Positions 1-8,744 of a DNA stretch of 17,733 nucleotides are shown here, one piece after another. The position numbers and the translations under genes are program-made. The DNA comes from Aquimarina sp. GTDB lineage: Bacteria > Bacteroidota > Bacteroidia > Flavobacteriales > Flavobacteriaceae. Under the pieces are notes generated by a model, which was not told the origin of the DNA, ran no database searches, and was given only the letters and a program-made list of their open reading frames with translations. The stretch lies in contig JAHDEF010000002.1 in NCBI GenBank assembly GCA_020628975.1, forward strand, positions 18,666 to 36,398, written 5' to 3'. The first letter of the stretch is position 1; every line of letters starts with the position of its first letter.

Positions 1-1720
1 AAATGAATCAGGGTGTGGGTCCAATCATTCGGCTATGGCGGGGTATTTAAAATGGAATGACCCTAAGCGCCTAATTCATTATGAAGGAGCAGAGTCTTAT
101 GGAGGTAAATTATCTCCTCAGTCTCGAAACACACCTCAAGATCCGTATGATTTTACAGATATGATTTCTCGCATGTATCCCACTCCTGAAGAATTTAAAG
201 AAATGGACGAAACACAAATAGGAGAAAAGATGGTGATCTCTTGCGAGTATACTCATGCTATGGGAAATTCTAATGGAGGCTTAAAATTATTTTGGGATGT
301 AGCACATGCTCACCCCCGTATTGCAGGCGCTTTTATTTGGGATTGGATGGATCAAGGAATCGAGGTTACTACCAAAGAAGGTTGTACACAATATGTTTAC
401 GGAGGTTACTTTCGAGATAAAGGTTATACCGATTATAATTTCTGTTTAAACGGAGTTATAAATGCTGATCAGACTCCTAAACCGGTGATGGAGGAATGTA
501 AATATGTATTTCAGCCTTTTGAGTTTTCAGAATTAGATCGTACAAAAAATACCTTCAAAGTAAAAAATAGAATGGCATTCACCACTTCTAACACCTATGA
601 TTTCTTTTATGAAATTAAAGAAAACGGCAACGTAATCAAATTAGGAAAATTGGAAATACCCAATATAGCGCCTGCTACTTCAGCAATAATCGCATTCCCA
701 TCATTTAGTGAGGTAAACGGGAAAGAGTATGCATTGAATGTTTATGCGAAAACGAAAGTAGCTACCGATTGGCAAAAGGCAAGTAGCATAGTTGCGTCAG
801 AGCAGTTTGTGTATGCTGTAGAAAAAGAGTTAGATTTTACAACTAAATCAGATGTGTCAAGTGAATTAATAGTAAGAACATCAGGCTCTGAATTAGAGGT
901 TTCTAACGATAACTTAAAGGTTTTGTTCCATACTAAAACAGGCTATGTTTCTCAATTAACCTTTAAAGGAAAAGATATGTTGTTGTCGTCTATCAAACCT
1001 AATTTCTGGAGGGCGACTACTGATAACGATAGGGCTGTGATACAACGCAATGAAGCTATTACTTTTTGGAAGAAAGCTACGCAGCAACAAAAGTTGTTAA
1101 CTTTTGATCATAAAACGAATATTGACAATGTTATTGTTGAAGTAACATATCAACTAGGGAAAGAAGAAGTTTTTTATACGTTTATCTATACTATTTATGC
1201 TGACGGAAGAATCATTATTGATAATGCATTAAAAGCAAAGCAAGGTTTGGCTAACATTCCGAGAATTGGATTGCAAACTCAACTGAAAGATGATTTTACC
1301 TCAGTGAATTGGTACGGAAAAGGTCCTTATGAAAATTATGTAGATCGTAACCATAGCGCATTTGTTGGGAACTATAGAAAAACGTTAAAAGATTTTAGTG
1401 AGTCTTATGTTTACCCTCAAGCTTATGCCAATCGTTCAGGAGTTCGCCATGCTAAATTTACTAGCGATAAAGGGTCTATTATGATTACGTCACCAAAAGA
1501 AAATTTTGAATTCAGTGTGTATCCATACGAAATGATGGACTTAGATCAAGCTGTTTATTTATGTGAATTAGAAAAACTAAAAGGATACACCTTAAATCTA
1601 GATTATAAGCAGCAAGGTGTTGGAGGTTATAATTCGTGGAGTATGAAAGCAGCTCCAAGACCAGAGCATAGTATTCCTGCTAAGAATTATAATTTTCAGT
1701 TTGTATTAGAATTGAAATAA
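1..1720 (+). CDS. GH2 beta-galactosidase, C-terminal part (5' end outside window)
   Basis: This is the last ~573 codons of a LacZ-type glycoside hydrolase family 2 enzyme, which hydrolyses terminal beta-galactosides. The frame is open from the first base and begins with NESG, whose Glu (bases 5-7) matches the acid/base residue of LacZ in its LGNES motif. The nucleophile lies in CEYTHAMGNS, with Glu at bases 245-247. The end of the TIM barrel follows (AFIWDWMDQG), then the beta-sandwich domain. The C-terminal beta-galactosidase small-chain domain comes last, marked by FWRATTDND (near base 1005) and the WYGKGPYENYVDR stretch near base 1310. The ATG at 35 is internal and not the start. Many flavobacterial homologues are exported and sit in polysaccharide-utilisation loci, but the N-terminus and upstream genes are not visible, so location and true substrate are unknown. 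Confidence 0.95.
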   Translation, partial: NESGCGSNHSAMAGYLKWNDPKRLIHYEGAESYGGKLSPQSRNTPQDPYDFTDMISRMYPTPEEFKEMDETQIGEKMVISCEYTHAMGNSNGGLKLFWDVAHAHPRIAGAFIWDWMDQGIEVTTKEGCTQYVYGGYFRDKGYTDYNFCLNGVINADQTPKPVMEECKYVFQPFEFSELDRTKNTFKVKNRMAFTTSNTYDFFYEIKENGNVIKLGKLEIPNIAPATSAIIAFPSFSEVNGKEYALNVYAKTKVATDWQKASSIVASEQFVYAVEKELDFTTKSDVSSELIVRTSGSELEVSNDNLKVLFHTKTGYVSQLTFKGKDMLLSSIKPNFWRATTDNDRAVIQRNEAITFWKKATQQQKLLTFDHKTNIDNVIVEVTYQLGKEEVFYTFIYTIYADGRIIIDNALKAKQGLANIPRIGLQTQLKDDFTSVNWYGKGPYENYVDRNHSAFVGNYRKTLKDFSESYVYPQAYANRSGVRHAKFTSDKGSIMITSPKENFEFSVYPYEMMDLDQAVYLCELEKLKGYTLNLDYKQQGVGGYNSWSMKAAPRPEHSIPAKNYNFQFVLELK

Positions 1721-1772
1721 TAGATAAGTTTGTCTAGTTGGTTTTGTTTTGAAATTAAAAAGAATTATAAAG

Positions 1773-1808
1773 TAAACTTAGTTTAAAAAGCTATCCCTTA
1801 TTTTAAGG
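1773..1808. terminator. weak terminator-like hairpins between convergent genes
   Basis: The 107-bp gap between the convergent beta-galactosidase and nuclease genes holds two small hairpins. One is TAAAC/GTTTA with a 3-base loop (1773-1785). The other is CCTTA/TAAGG with a TTT loop (1796-1808), followed on the plus strand by TTCTTT. Both stems are only 5 bp, so a termination role is a guess from position. Confidence 0.25.
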
Positions 1809-1827
1809 TTCTTTAAATGAAAAATAT

Positions 1828-2622
1828 TCAAAAGCGCCACATCCATTGGTTATTTTCTTTTTCTAGTTTATTTTCTAAAGTGTCATCAAGAGCAGAAAAT
1901 AAATCGTAACCAATGGTTTTCTCTAGTTTATCAATTGAAATGCTGTAGTTTTTTAAATTTTTCAATCCTTTTTTATGAGGAAATAAAAAGCCGATACATT
2001 TAGGTTCTCCTTTTCCATATTTTAAAATAGCTTTATAAAAATGAGTAGGTACGGTTACTTGTTCCGAGCCTATGGTTTTAGACGTATTTTTAAATACAGG
2101 TCCTGTTACAATATAAAGCTGCTGATCTTTTTTGACCCAATACCTTATTTTTTGTTCCAATTCATTCCAAATACCCGCATTGAAATCGTGTAGTTGAGGT
2201 GATATGTTTGAAGTCAAAAAAGTTTCATCATAAGCTTCTTTGCTAAATCTACGATCACCCGCTGGGCATAAATGACCGCGATCATATCCCGATTTTTTAT
2301 AGTTACGCCAACTTGCGGCTTGTGTTTTAACTAAAGGGTCAATTTCAAAATAAGGCCTTTTAAAATCATTGGTTGACAAATGACTTTTCTGTAGCTCATA
2401 AGCAACCCACAAGGCTTGTTCATGGGTTTCACTATAAGCAAGATTATAATAAGCATGCGATACTAATTCTCCATTAAAACCTTTCGGTAAATAATCGAAA
2501 TTAGCCGTGATTTTGCTATCAGTTTTTAAATCTTCATAGTGCTTTTTATCTAAGTGCTGTTCCCATAAATAGAAACCAATGCTCACAAGAATAATGAGTA
2601 TGGGGTAAGTAAATTTTCTCAT
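1828..2622 (-). CDS. Membrane-anchored DNA/RNA non-specific endonuclease (NUC1 family)
   Basis: A 264-residue beta-beta-alpha-metal nuclease related to Serratia nuclease, expected to cut DNA and RNA without sequence preference using Mg2+. The catalytic DRGH motif is at residues 114-117, with His117 as general base. The metal Asn is about 148 in DFNAGIW and the Glu about 156 in NELE; the spacing matches His89/Asn119/Glu127 of the Serratia enzyme closely. Residues 5-20 are hydrophobic and lack a clear cleavage site, so the protein is probably anchored in the inner membrane facing the periplasm, or has an uncleaved signal. It starts 2 bp after the permease stop and is the last gene of a three-gene unit. 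No immunity gene is apparent, which fits an exported nutritional or housekeeping nuclease rather than a toxin. Confidence 0.9.
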   Translation of the reverse strand: MRKFTYPILIILVSIGFYLWEQHLDKKHYEDLKTDSKITANFDYLPKGFNGELVSHAYYNLAYSETHEQALWVAYELQKSHLSTNDFKRPYFEIDPLVKTQAASWRNYKKSGYDRGHLCPAGDRRFSKEAYDETFLTSNISPQLHDFNAGIWNELEQKIRYWVKKDQQLYIVTGPVFKNTSKTIGSEQVTVPTHFYKAILKYGKGEPKCIGFLFPHKKGLKNLKNYSISIDKLEKTIGYDLFSALDDTLENKLEKENNQWMWRF

Positions 2623-2624
2623 AA

Positions 2625-3734
2625 TTAAGCTTTAACTGATAAGGTATCACGAATACCATTTCCTAATAACATAAAAGCCATTACAAGGCTCATTAATGCG
2701 ACGCCGGGTATAATTGCCATATAGGCTTTTCCTAATATAATATAAGAGTAATGATCTTTTATAATTGATCCCCAGCTAGGTATTGGTGGTTGTGCGCCAA
2801 TACCTAAAAAACTAAGTCCACTTTCAATAAGTATAGCACTAGCAAAATTTGCTGCAGCAATAACAATTACAGGAGAAAAGCTATTGGGTAGTATATGAAA
2901 TAATAATATTCGTGTATGCGAAAACCCCAACACTTTAGTGGCGGTAATGTATTGTTTTTCTTTAATGCTAAGTACTTGACCTCTTATGACTCGAGCGACT
3001 TCTACCCACATTGTTAATCCAACGGCTATATATACTTGAAATAATCCTTTACCTAAAGCTAGTGTAATGGCAATTACCAAAAGTAATGTGGGGATAGACC
3101 AAAGTACATTCATAATCCATACCATTAAATTATCTATCCATCCGCCGAAGTAGCCTGCGACGGATCCTACGAAAACACCTATGACTAATGAGATTAAAAC
3201 AGCCACAAAACCAATACTAAAAGATATTCTACTACCAATAATTAGTCGGCTTAGCATATCGCGCCCGTATTTGTCGGACCCTAACCAAAAGGTTTTTTTT
3301 GTTATATAAGTTTCTTCAAATTCCTGTTGATTAGTGGTTTCAAATTTTGATAAAGGGAATTTTTGAGCGTTTACAATATCTTGGTTTTCTGAATGCAAAA
3401 GAATGACTTGACTTTCTGTAAATTGTAATTCTTTAAAGGGAATTTCAGTATTGGATGATGGAGTTCCATTCATGAAATGCGAAAATAATTGATACTTATC
3501 TTTTGAGATTTCATTAGGGACATTAAGTATTTTGGTTGTAAATCCAGGAGGTTTTGAGTGAATAGACAAATGCATTTGATTGGCATTTGGACTACTATCA
3601 GGCGCTAAAAGATAGGCAAATAAGGCTATAAAACCATAAATCAGGATAATGCCTAAACTAATTACGCTCCAAAAATGACCTTGCCATTTTTGGAGCGTAT
3701 ATGTTAATTTTGATTTATGTTGACGCTTAGTCAT
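2625..3734 (-). CDS. OppC/DppC-type ABC transporter permease
   Basis: A 369-residue inner-membrane permease of the peptide/nickel ABC transporter family (BPD_transp_1). One transmembrane helix lies at about 22-43. A long extracytoplasmic segment (about 44-150) follows, then the family signature GSDKYGRDMLSRLIIGSRIS (152-171) and about five more helices. The EAA loop that docks the ATPase is at about 245-272 (EVARVIRGQ...KVLGFS). The extracytoplasmic segment looks longer than in the E. coli OppC type. The ATG overlaps the stop of the protease gene by 8 bp, suggesting translational coupling, and the nuclease follows after 2 bp. No binding protein, partner OppB permease or ATPase is in the window, so the rest of the transporter must be encoded elsewhere. 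Oligopeptide import is the likely role. Confidence 0.9.
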   Translation of the reverse strand: MTKRQHKSKLTYTLQKWQGHFWSVISLGIILIYGFIALFAYLLAPDSSPNANQMHLSIHSKPPGFTTKILNVPNEISKDKYQLFSHFMNGTPSSNTEIPFKELQFTESQVILLHSENQDIVNAQKFPLSKFETTNQQEFEETYITKKTFWLGSDKYGRDMLSRLIIGSRISFSIGFVAVLISLVIGVFVGSVAGYFGGWIDNLMVWIMNVLWSIPTLLLVIAITLALGKGLFQVYIAVGLTMWVEVARVIRGQVLSIKEKQYITATKVLGFSHTRILLFHILPNSFSPVIVIAAANFASAILIESGLSFLGIGAQPPIPSWGSIIKDHYSYIILGKAYMAIIPGVALMSLVMAFMLLGNGIRDTLSVKA

Positions 3735-5871
3735 GCGCTTTTTTATTGCCTACAGCGCCAATGTTGGCTTTGTATTGCTCCATTTCAATATCTTCTAATA
3801 CATTTATAGCTTCGTCAACATAAACATCTGATTTTAAATTTTTATGCCAACGTTTTCTTTTTTCACCTAAAACGGTGTCTAGCTCAATTTTAGTAAGCTC
3901 GTAAGGCAACGATTTAAACTCTAAGTCTGATTTATAATCTTCAATTTTTTCAAAATACTTCAGCTTTTTTTCATTCTCTTCAATATCACCTTTGTAGTCA
4001 TCGTATCTTAATGACACTTTTTTCATGTCACGGCGTAAGGAAAGCCATTTGGCACTTTCGTCTATCAATCGGATTTGATCGTTTTTTTCCATTCTTTCTT
4101 TGCTACGTGCAATAATATCTTCGTAGCTCACTAAGTTTGTCCAATTTTCGTAGCTAGCAGGAGCTATTTTATCGTAAGGTAATGGGTTTTCCTGATCCTT
4201 TTCTCCAATTTCAATATAACTGTAACGGTCAGGAACAATTACATCACTTTTTACACCTTCTAATTGGGTAGAGCCTCCGTTAATTCTATAGAATTTTGAA
4301 GTGGTCACCTTTATGGCACCTAAGTCGCCATTATTATTGCTGCGTAGCCAACGGTTCAAATCAATAATAGACTGCACAGTACCTTTTCCATAAGTTTGTT
4401 TACTTCCTATGATGATACCTCTTTTATAATCTTGAATTGCTGCAGCAAGAATTTCAGAAGCTGATGCTGAAAGTTCATTTACCATAATTACTAAAGGACC
4501 ATCCCAAACAATAGAAGGGTTTTCATCTTCAAGCACTTGTTTTCGGGCGCCACGACTTTTTACCTGTACAACGGGCCCTGTTTTGATAAATAATCCCGCC
4601 ACATCGACAGCTGTTTTAAGCGAACCTCCGCCGTTATTTCTTAAATCAATTACTAAACCGTCAATATTTTTTTCTTTCAAGCGTTCAATTTCTTGCTTTA
4701 CATCAGAAGCAGCATTTCTAGAATCATAATCTTCTGCATTGAAATAAAATTTAGGTAAGTTGATCAAACCAAACTTTTTGTCTTCTTTCTCAATTAAAGA
4801 GCTTTTAGCATAAGTTTCTTCTAGTTCTACCACGTCTCGTGTAATTACTACATCATCGATTGAACCATCTACTCTTCGAAGTGTTAAGGTTACTTTAGTC
4901 CCTTTTGGGCCTTTGATTAAGCTTACGGCATCGTCTAAACGCATTCCTACAATACTTACGGCTTCATCTTCATCTTCTTGCTTTACTTTTAAAATAATAT
5001 CGCCAACTTCTACTTCTTCACCTCGCCAAGCAGGACCTCCAGAAATTACTTCGACAATTTTTATGTTATCATTTTTCTTTTGAAGTCTTGCTCCAATACC
5101 TTCTAGTTTTCCAGACATTGAAATATCGAAACGATCTTTGTCTTTAGGGGCAAAATAATAGGTGTGCGGATCGTAAGATTCTACAATAGCATTAATGTAT
5201 ACTGCAAACCAATCTTTTTCGTTTAAATCGTCATTGAAATCGAAAAATTCACCCACAGAGTTTTTGGTAATTTCACGTGATTCGGCTTCTATTTCTTCTT
5301 TAGTTTTAACTTCGAAGTCAGGATTTTTTTCGACATCTTTTTCTTGCTCTTCAATTTTGTCGTAAAAAGTGCTAAGTGTACTGTATTTTAAACGCTCGTG
5401 CCATCTTTCACGCATTTCTTTTTCATTCTTTACGTAATCGATGTTTTCGTAATCTACATTAATAGCTTCTTTCTCCGTAAAATCGAATTTATTTTCTAAG
5501 ATATCAACATATAGCGCTTTAGATGCTATTAAGCGTTGTTGTAAACGTTCGTAGGTCAAGAAAAAGAAATCTAATTCTTTATTTTTTATGTAATCGTCAA
5601 TATTGTTTTTGTGTATATTAAATTCCTCAATATCCGATTTGTAGAAATACCTTTTTTGAGGATCTAACCTATTCATGTAAGCTTCAAATACTTCCTGAGA
5701 AAACTCATCATTTAAAATTCGAGCATCAAAATGTGCTTTGTCAAGCACAAAACTTATAAGATCGATCAATAATTTTTGACGCTCTTCGTTTGACTTTTGT
5801 TTTGCGGTAAAACTGCAAGAAACCACACCAACCATTAGGCCGGCCATTAATATCAAAAAACTCTTCTTCAT
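3727..5871 (-). CDS. prc: Carboxy-terminal processing peptidase (Prc/Tsp type, S41A), lipoprotein
   Basis: A 714-residue tail-specific protease that degrades periplasmic proteins from their C-termini. The N-terminus has a lipobox VVSC with Cys19, so it is probably a lipoprotein. A helical N-terminal region (about 25-240) precedes a PDZ domain (about 250-340) that begins SGKLEGIGARLQ. The S41 catalytic core follows (about 355-520), with LVIDLRNNGGGSL, then Ser about 470 in NELSASASE and the Lys general base about 496 in TYGKGTVQ, as in E. coli Tsp. A charged C-terminal domain ends at 714, close to the length of E. coli Prc (about 680). It is the first gene of the minus-strand unit, with the permease ATG overlapping its stop. 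It diverges from surE across 174 bp. Use of the name prc rests on motif and domain order. Confidence 0.93.
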   Translation of the reverse strand: MKKSFLILMAGLMVGVVSCSFTAKQKSNEERQKLLIDLISFVLDKAHFDARILNDEFSQEVFEAYMNRLDPQKRYFYKSDIEEFNIHKNNIDDYIKNKELDFFFLTYERLQQRLIASKALYVDILENKFDFTEKEAINVDYENIDYVKNEKEMRERWHERLKYSTLSTFYDKIEEQEKDVEKNPDFEVKTKEEIEAESREITKNSVGEFFDFNDDLNEKDWFAVYINAIVESYDPHTYYFAPKDKDRFDISMSGKLEGIGARLQKKNDNIKIVEVISGGPAWRGEEVEVGDIILKVKQEDEDEAVSIVGMRLDDAVSLIKGPKGTKVTLTLRRVDGSIDDVVITRDVVELEETYAKSSLIEKEDKKFGLINLPKFYFNAEDYDSRNAASDVKQEIERLKEKNIDGLVIDLRNNGGGSLKTAVDVAGLFIKTGPVVQVKSRGARKQVLEDENPSIVWDGPLVIMVNELSASASEILAAAIQDYKRGIIIGSKQTYGKGTVQSIIDLNRWLRSNNNGDLGAIKVTTSKFYRINGGSTQLEGVKSDVIVPDRYSYIEIGEKDQENPLPYDKIAPASYENWTNLVSYEDIIARSKERMEKNDQIRLIDESAKWLSLRRDMKKVSLRYDDYKGDIEENEKKLKYFEKIEDYKSDLEFKSLPYELTKIELDTVLGEKRKRWHKNLKSDVYVDEAINVLEDIEMEQYKANIGAVGNKKAHD

Positions 5872-5940
5872 AAAATTTGCAGGTAAATTTTAGGTACCAT
5901 TGTATGTAAAAACTAAAGATACTTATAAATCGTTACAACG

Positions 5941-5969
5941 TTACATTTACAATTAAAAACTAAATGTAA
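5941..5969. promoter_or_regulatory. perfect 9-bp inverted repeat between divergent prc and surE
   Basis: TTACATTTA (5941-5949) and TAAATGTAA (5961-5969) are exact reverse complements separated by 11 bp. Just before them CGTTACA occurs twice (5931-5937 and 5939-5945). The site lies midway between the two divergent start codons, where an operator controlling both would be expected. The sequence is AT-rich, so chance occurrence is quite possible. No regulator is known to me for this motif. Confidence 0.3.
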
Positions 5970-5994
5970 ATATTAAAACTAGCACCTAATAAGA

Positions 5995-6025
5995 TTATCG
6001 TAAATATATAAAAAGTGTACCTTTA
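5995..6025 (+). promoter_or_regulatory. putative Bacteroidota-type promoter of surE
   Basis: TACCTTTA (6018-6025) matches the -7 pattern TAnnTTTG at all but the last base. A TTA in place of the -33 TTG lies 20 bp upstream (5995-5997). The box ends 21 bp before the surE ATG, much like the rbfA promoter in this window. Confidence 0.35.
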
Positions 6026-6045
6026 TCCATCTAAGTTCAAAAATA

Positions 6046-6831
6046 ATGCCAGCTAAAAAACCGTTAATTTTAGTTACCAATGACGATGGTATTACTGCCC
6101 CAGGTATACGTACATTAATTTCCATAATGAATGAAATTGGAGATGTATTAGTCGTTGCTCCCGATAGTCCGCAAAGCGCAAAAGGTCACGCCATTACGAT
6201 AAGTGAGGCTTTGTATTGTGATGAAATGGTTATTGATAAAAACGCTCCGCAAACAGAATATGCTTGTTCTGGCACCCCTGTAGATTGTGTTAAAATGGCT
6301 ACTCACGAAATTTTAAAGCGAAAGCCTGATTTGTGTGTAAGTGGAATCAATCACGGATCGAATGCTGCCATAAACGTAATTTATTCAGGAACTATGAGTG
6401 CCGCTGTCGAAGCTGGTATTGAAGGAATCCCAGCTATAGGTTTTTCATTGCTAGACTATAGTTTACAAGCCGATTTTGAACCCTGTAAACCATTCATCAG
6501 AAAAATAGTGAAGCAAGTGTTGAAAAATGGAGTGCCTAAAGGATCTGTGTTGAATGTGAACATTCCAAAATTACCTGAAAAGTCAATAAAGGGCATAAAA
6601 ATATGTCGTCAAGCAAATGCACATTGGGAAGAAGATTTTGATAAACGAGAAACCCCGATGGGTAGAACCTATTATTGGCTTACAGGCAAATTTGTAAACG
6701 AAGATAAGGGGGAAGATACTGATGAGTGGGCTTTAGCCAACGGTTATGTTTCAGTGGTTCCGACCCAATTCGATTTAACAGCACATCACTATATTCAAGA
6801 ATTAAACTCTTGGGAATTCAATGAAAAATAA
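6046..6831 (+). CDS. surE: 5'/3'-nucleotidase SurE
   Basis: A 261-residue cytoplasmic metal-dependent phosphatase that removes phosphate from nucleoside monophosphates and is linked to stationary-phase survival. The N-terminus has the hallmark LVTNDDGI, with Asp13 and Asp14. Ser44 (QSAKG) and Asn102 (SGINHGSN) correspond to the other metal ligands (Asp8, Asp9, Ser39 and Asn95 in the Thermotoga enzyme). YSGTMSAAVEA (about 113-123) is also conserved. Length is normal for the family. The gene opens a plus-strand run; its last 11 bp overlap the next ATG, so the small membrane protein is probably co-translated. Confidence 0.96.
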   Translation: MPAKKPLILVTNDDGITAPGIRTLISIMNEIGDVLVVAPDSPQSAKGHAITISEALYCDEMVIDKNAPQTEYACSGTPVDCVKMATHEILKRKPDLCVSGINHGSNAAINVIYSGTMSAAVEAGIEGIPAIGFSLLDYSLQADFEPCKPFIRKIVKQVLKNGVPKGSVLNVNIPKLPEKSIKGIKICRQANAHWEEDFDKRETPMGRTYYWLTGKFVNEDKGEDTDEWALANGYVSVVPTQFDLTAHHYIQELNSWEFNEK

Positions 6832-7111
6832 TAAGATTAAATTAATCATTACAGGATTTGTAATTGGTGTGATTGCTACTGTGATTGGAAGCCTTTTGTG
6901 GATTTTAGGATTTTCAGATTATGGAATAGCAACAACAATTGATTTGGCAGTTAAAGAGGAATTGCTGTCTCCCATACTTTCCGCAGGTGCTTTACTAAAT
7001 TTAGTAGCTTTTTTTATATTTCTGAAACAGAAAAAAATCTACCAAGCACGTGGCGTTATGATTGCCACATTATTAGTAGCGATTTATGTGCTGTATCAAA
7101 AAATGAGCTAA
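6821..7111 (+). CDS. small three-helix membrane protein between surE and lpxB, unknown function
   Basis: A 96-residue protein that I do not recognise as a named family. It has three hydrophobic segments at about 9-31, 50-70 and 77-93. A basic N-terminus (MKNNKIK) and the basic loop KQKK (69-72) between helices 2 and 3 suggest an N-in topology. It overlaps surE by 11 bp and ends 1 bp before the lpxB ATG, so it is embedded in one transcription unit. A gene wedged this tightly next to lpxB may relate to the envelope, but nothing in the sequence shows a function. Confidence 0.8.
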   Translation: MKNNKIKLIITGFVIGVIATVIGSLLWILGFSDYGIATTIDLAVKEELLSPILSAGALLNLVAFFIFLKQKKIYQARGVMIATLLVAIYVLYQKMS

Positions 7112-7112
7112 T

Positions 7113-8222
7113 ATGAAATATTACATTTTAGCAGGGGAAGCTTCTGGCGATTTGCACGGGAGTAATTTGATCAAAGCCATCCAAAAAAAAGATGCTAAAG
7201 CCGAAATACGCTGTTGGGGAGGCGATTTAATGCGAGCTGCAGGCGCTACTTTGATATCGCATTATAAAGAGCGTGCATTTATGGGCTTTTTAGAGGTGTT
7301 TACCAACCTTTACAAAATATTAAAACTCATTAAATTTTGTAAAGAAGATATTAAAGCTTTTCAGCCAGATGCTTTGATTTTTATTGATAATTCAGGTTTC
7401 AATTTGCGAATAGCTAAATGGGCAAAACCTAATGGTTTTAAAACCTTTTATTACATAAGTCCACAAGTTTGGGCTTCTAGAGCTGGTAGAGTCAAATCGA
7501 TCAAAGAAGTCATTGATCATATGTTTGTTGTACTTCCTTTTGTAAAAGATTTTTATGACACTTATGATTATTCAGTAAAATATGTAGGACATCCGTTAAT
7601 TGATGCGGTACAATCGTATAAATTAATCGATAAGAATAGCTTTAAAGCCGCTTATCATTTGGATGATAGACCGATAATTGCGCTACTGCCAGGAAGCAGA
7701 AAGCAAGAAATTAGCAACATGTTAGAAACGATGTTACTGTTGGTAAATGATTTCCCTCAATATCAATTTGTCATCGCAGGTGCGCCAAGTCAAGAAACAA
7801 ATTTTTACGAAAGCTTAATTGGTTCACAAAAAGTGAGCTTAATCAAGGGGAAAACCTACGATATTCTAAATTGTGCCACAGCAGCTTTAGTCACTTCAGG
7901 TACAGCTACCTTAGAAACGGCGCTTTTTAAAGTACCTCAAGTAGTTTGTTACAAGGGAAGTGCTATTTCCTATGCTATTGCTAAACGTATTGTGAAGTTA
8001 AAGTATATTTCATTAGTTAACTTGGTAATGGATCAGGAAGTGGTTAAGGAATTGATTCAAGAAGCATTTAATTATGAAAACTTAAAAGCTGCCTTTAATC
8101 ATATTTTAGCTGACAAGGGAAGAAGTGAAATGATACTACAATATGAACATTTAGAAAGTAAATTAGGTGGTGTTGGTGCTAGTGACAAAACAGCTGATAG
8201 TATTGTAGGATTGTTAAAGTAA
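7113..8222 (+). CDS. lpxB: Lipid-A-disaccharide synthase
   Basis: A 369-residue GT19 glycosyltransferase. It joins UDP-2,3-diacylglucosamine to lipid X (2,3-diacylglucosamine-1-phosphate) to make the disaccharide core of lipid A on the cytoplasmic face of the inner membrane. The N-terminal GEASGDLHGS (8-17) is the family signature. YYISPQVWASR (about 112-122), LPGSRKQEI (about 192-200) and SGTATLETALFKVPQVV (about 262-278) follow, all typical of LpxB. Length is close to E. coli LpxB (382). The start is 1 bp after the preceding small membrane protein gene. Its presence shows that the organism makes lipopolysaccharide. Confidence 0.97.
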   Translation: MKYYILAGEASGDLHGSNLIKAIQKKDAKAEIRCWGGDLMRAAGATLISHYKERAFMGFLEVFTNLYKILKLIKFCKEDIKAFQPDALIFIDNSGFNLRIAKWAKPNGFKTFYYISPQVWASRAGRVKSIKEVIDHMFVVLPFVKDFYDTYDYSVKYVGHPLIDAVQSYKLIDKNSFKAAYHLDDRPIIALLPGSRKQEISNMLETMLLLVNDFPQYQFVIAGAPSQETNFYESLIGSQKVSLIKGKTYDILNCATAALVTSGTATLETALFKVPQVVCYKGSAISYAIAKRIVKLKYISLVNLVMDQEVVKELIQEAFNYENLKAAFNHILADKGRSEMILQYEHLESKLGGVGASDKTADSIVGLLK

Positions 8223-8273
8223 CAGCATAAGCTTATTAATGCCTGAGATAATAAAAGGGTAAATTAGCAAGAC

Positions 8274-8738
8274 ATGAAAAAAATTATTCTTTTTATTTCA
8301 TTTTTATTTTTTGGAGTATTAACATTTGCTAATACAAGTGTCAAAAAGCAACCGAAAGCTAAGGCCAAGAAAGTCGTTAAGATGGCGCATTCTTATTTGG
8401 GGACGCGTCATCAGTTAGGAGGGCTTTCCAAGTCAGGTATCGATTGTTCGGGCTTAGTGTATACCGTTTTTAAAAGTAATAGGGTCAAATTACCACGCAC
8501 AGCTTATCAAATGTCAAAACGAGGTAAAAAAATAAAACCGAAAAAAGCGGAGCCTGGTGATCTTATATTTTTTTCTACAGGGCGTACTCGAAAGGTAAAT
8601 CATGTGGGTATTGTCACGGATGCCTCAAAAAAAGGCATCACATTTATCCATACCTCTTCTTCAAGAGGTGTAATTTACTCGAAACTTACAAGTAACTATT
8701 GGAAAAAAAACTTTCGGTTGATTACTAGAGTGTTGTAG
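8274..8738 (+). CDS. Secreted NlpC/P60 (C40) cell-wall peptidase
   Basis: A 154-residue cysteine peptidase of the NlpC/P60 family, expected to cleave peptide stems of peptidoglycan in the periplasm. A Sec signal peptide covers about residues 1-20 (cleavage near TFA/N). A Lys-rich linker follows, then the catalytic domain. The catalytic Cys58 is in GIDCSGLVY, His110 in NHVGIV, and a third polar residue, His126, in FIHTSS. The architecture is a single catalytic domain with no SH3 or LysM wall-binding module. It begins 51 bp after lpxB, in the same direction, and its stop is only 6 bp from the convergent enoyl-CoA hydratase stop. Confidence 0.92.
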   Translation: MKKIILFISFLFFGVLTFANTSVKKQPKAKAKKVVKMAHSYLGTRHQLGGLSKSGIDCSGLVYTVFKSNRVKLPRTAYQMSKRGKKIKPKKAEPGDLIFFSTGRTRKVNHVGIVTDASKKGITFIHTSSSRGVIYSKLTSNYWKKNFRLITRVL

Positions 8739-8744
8739 TTTTTC

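Noticed and set aside
1828..2622. Nuclease as a secreted toxin or defence effector
   Set aside because: No immunity gene, delivery domain, or defence neighbour is present; a plain membrane anchor and the protease/permease operon fit a scavenging or housekeeping role better.
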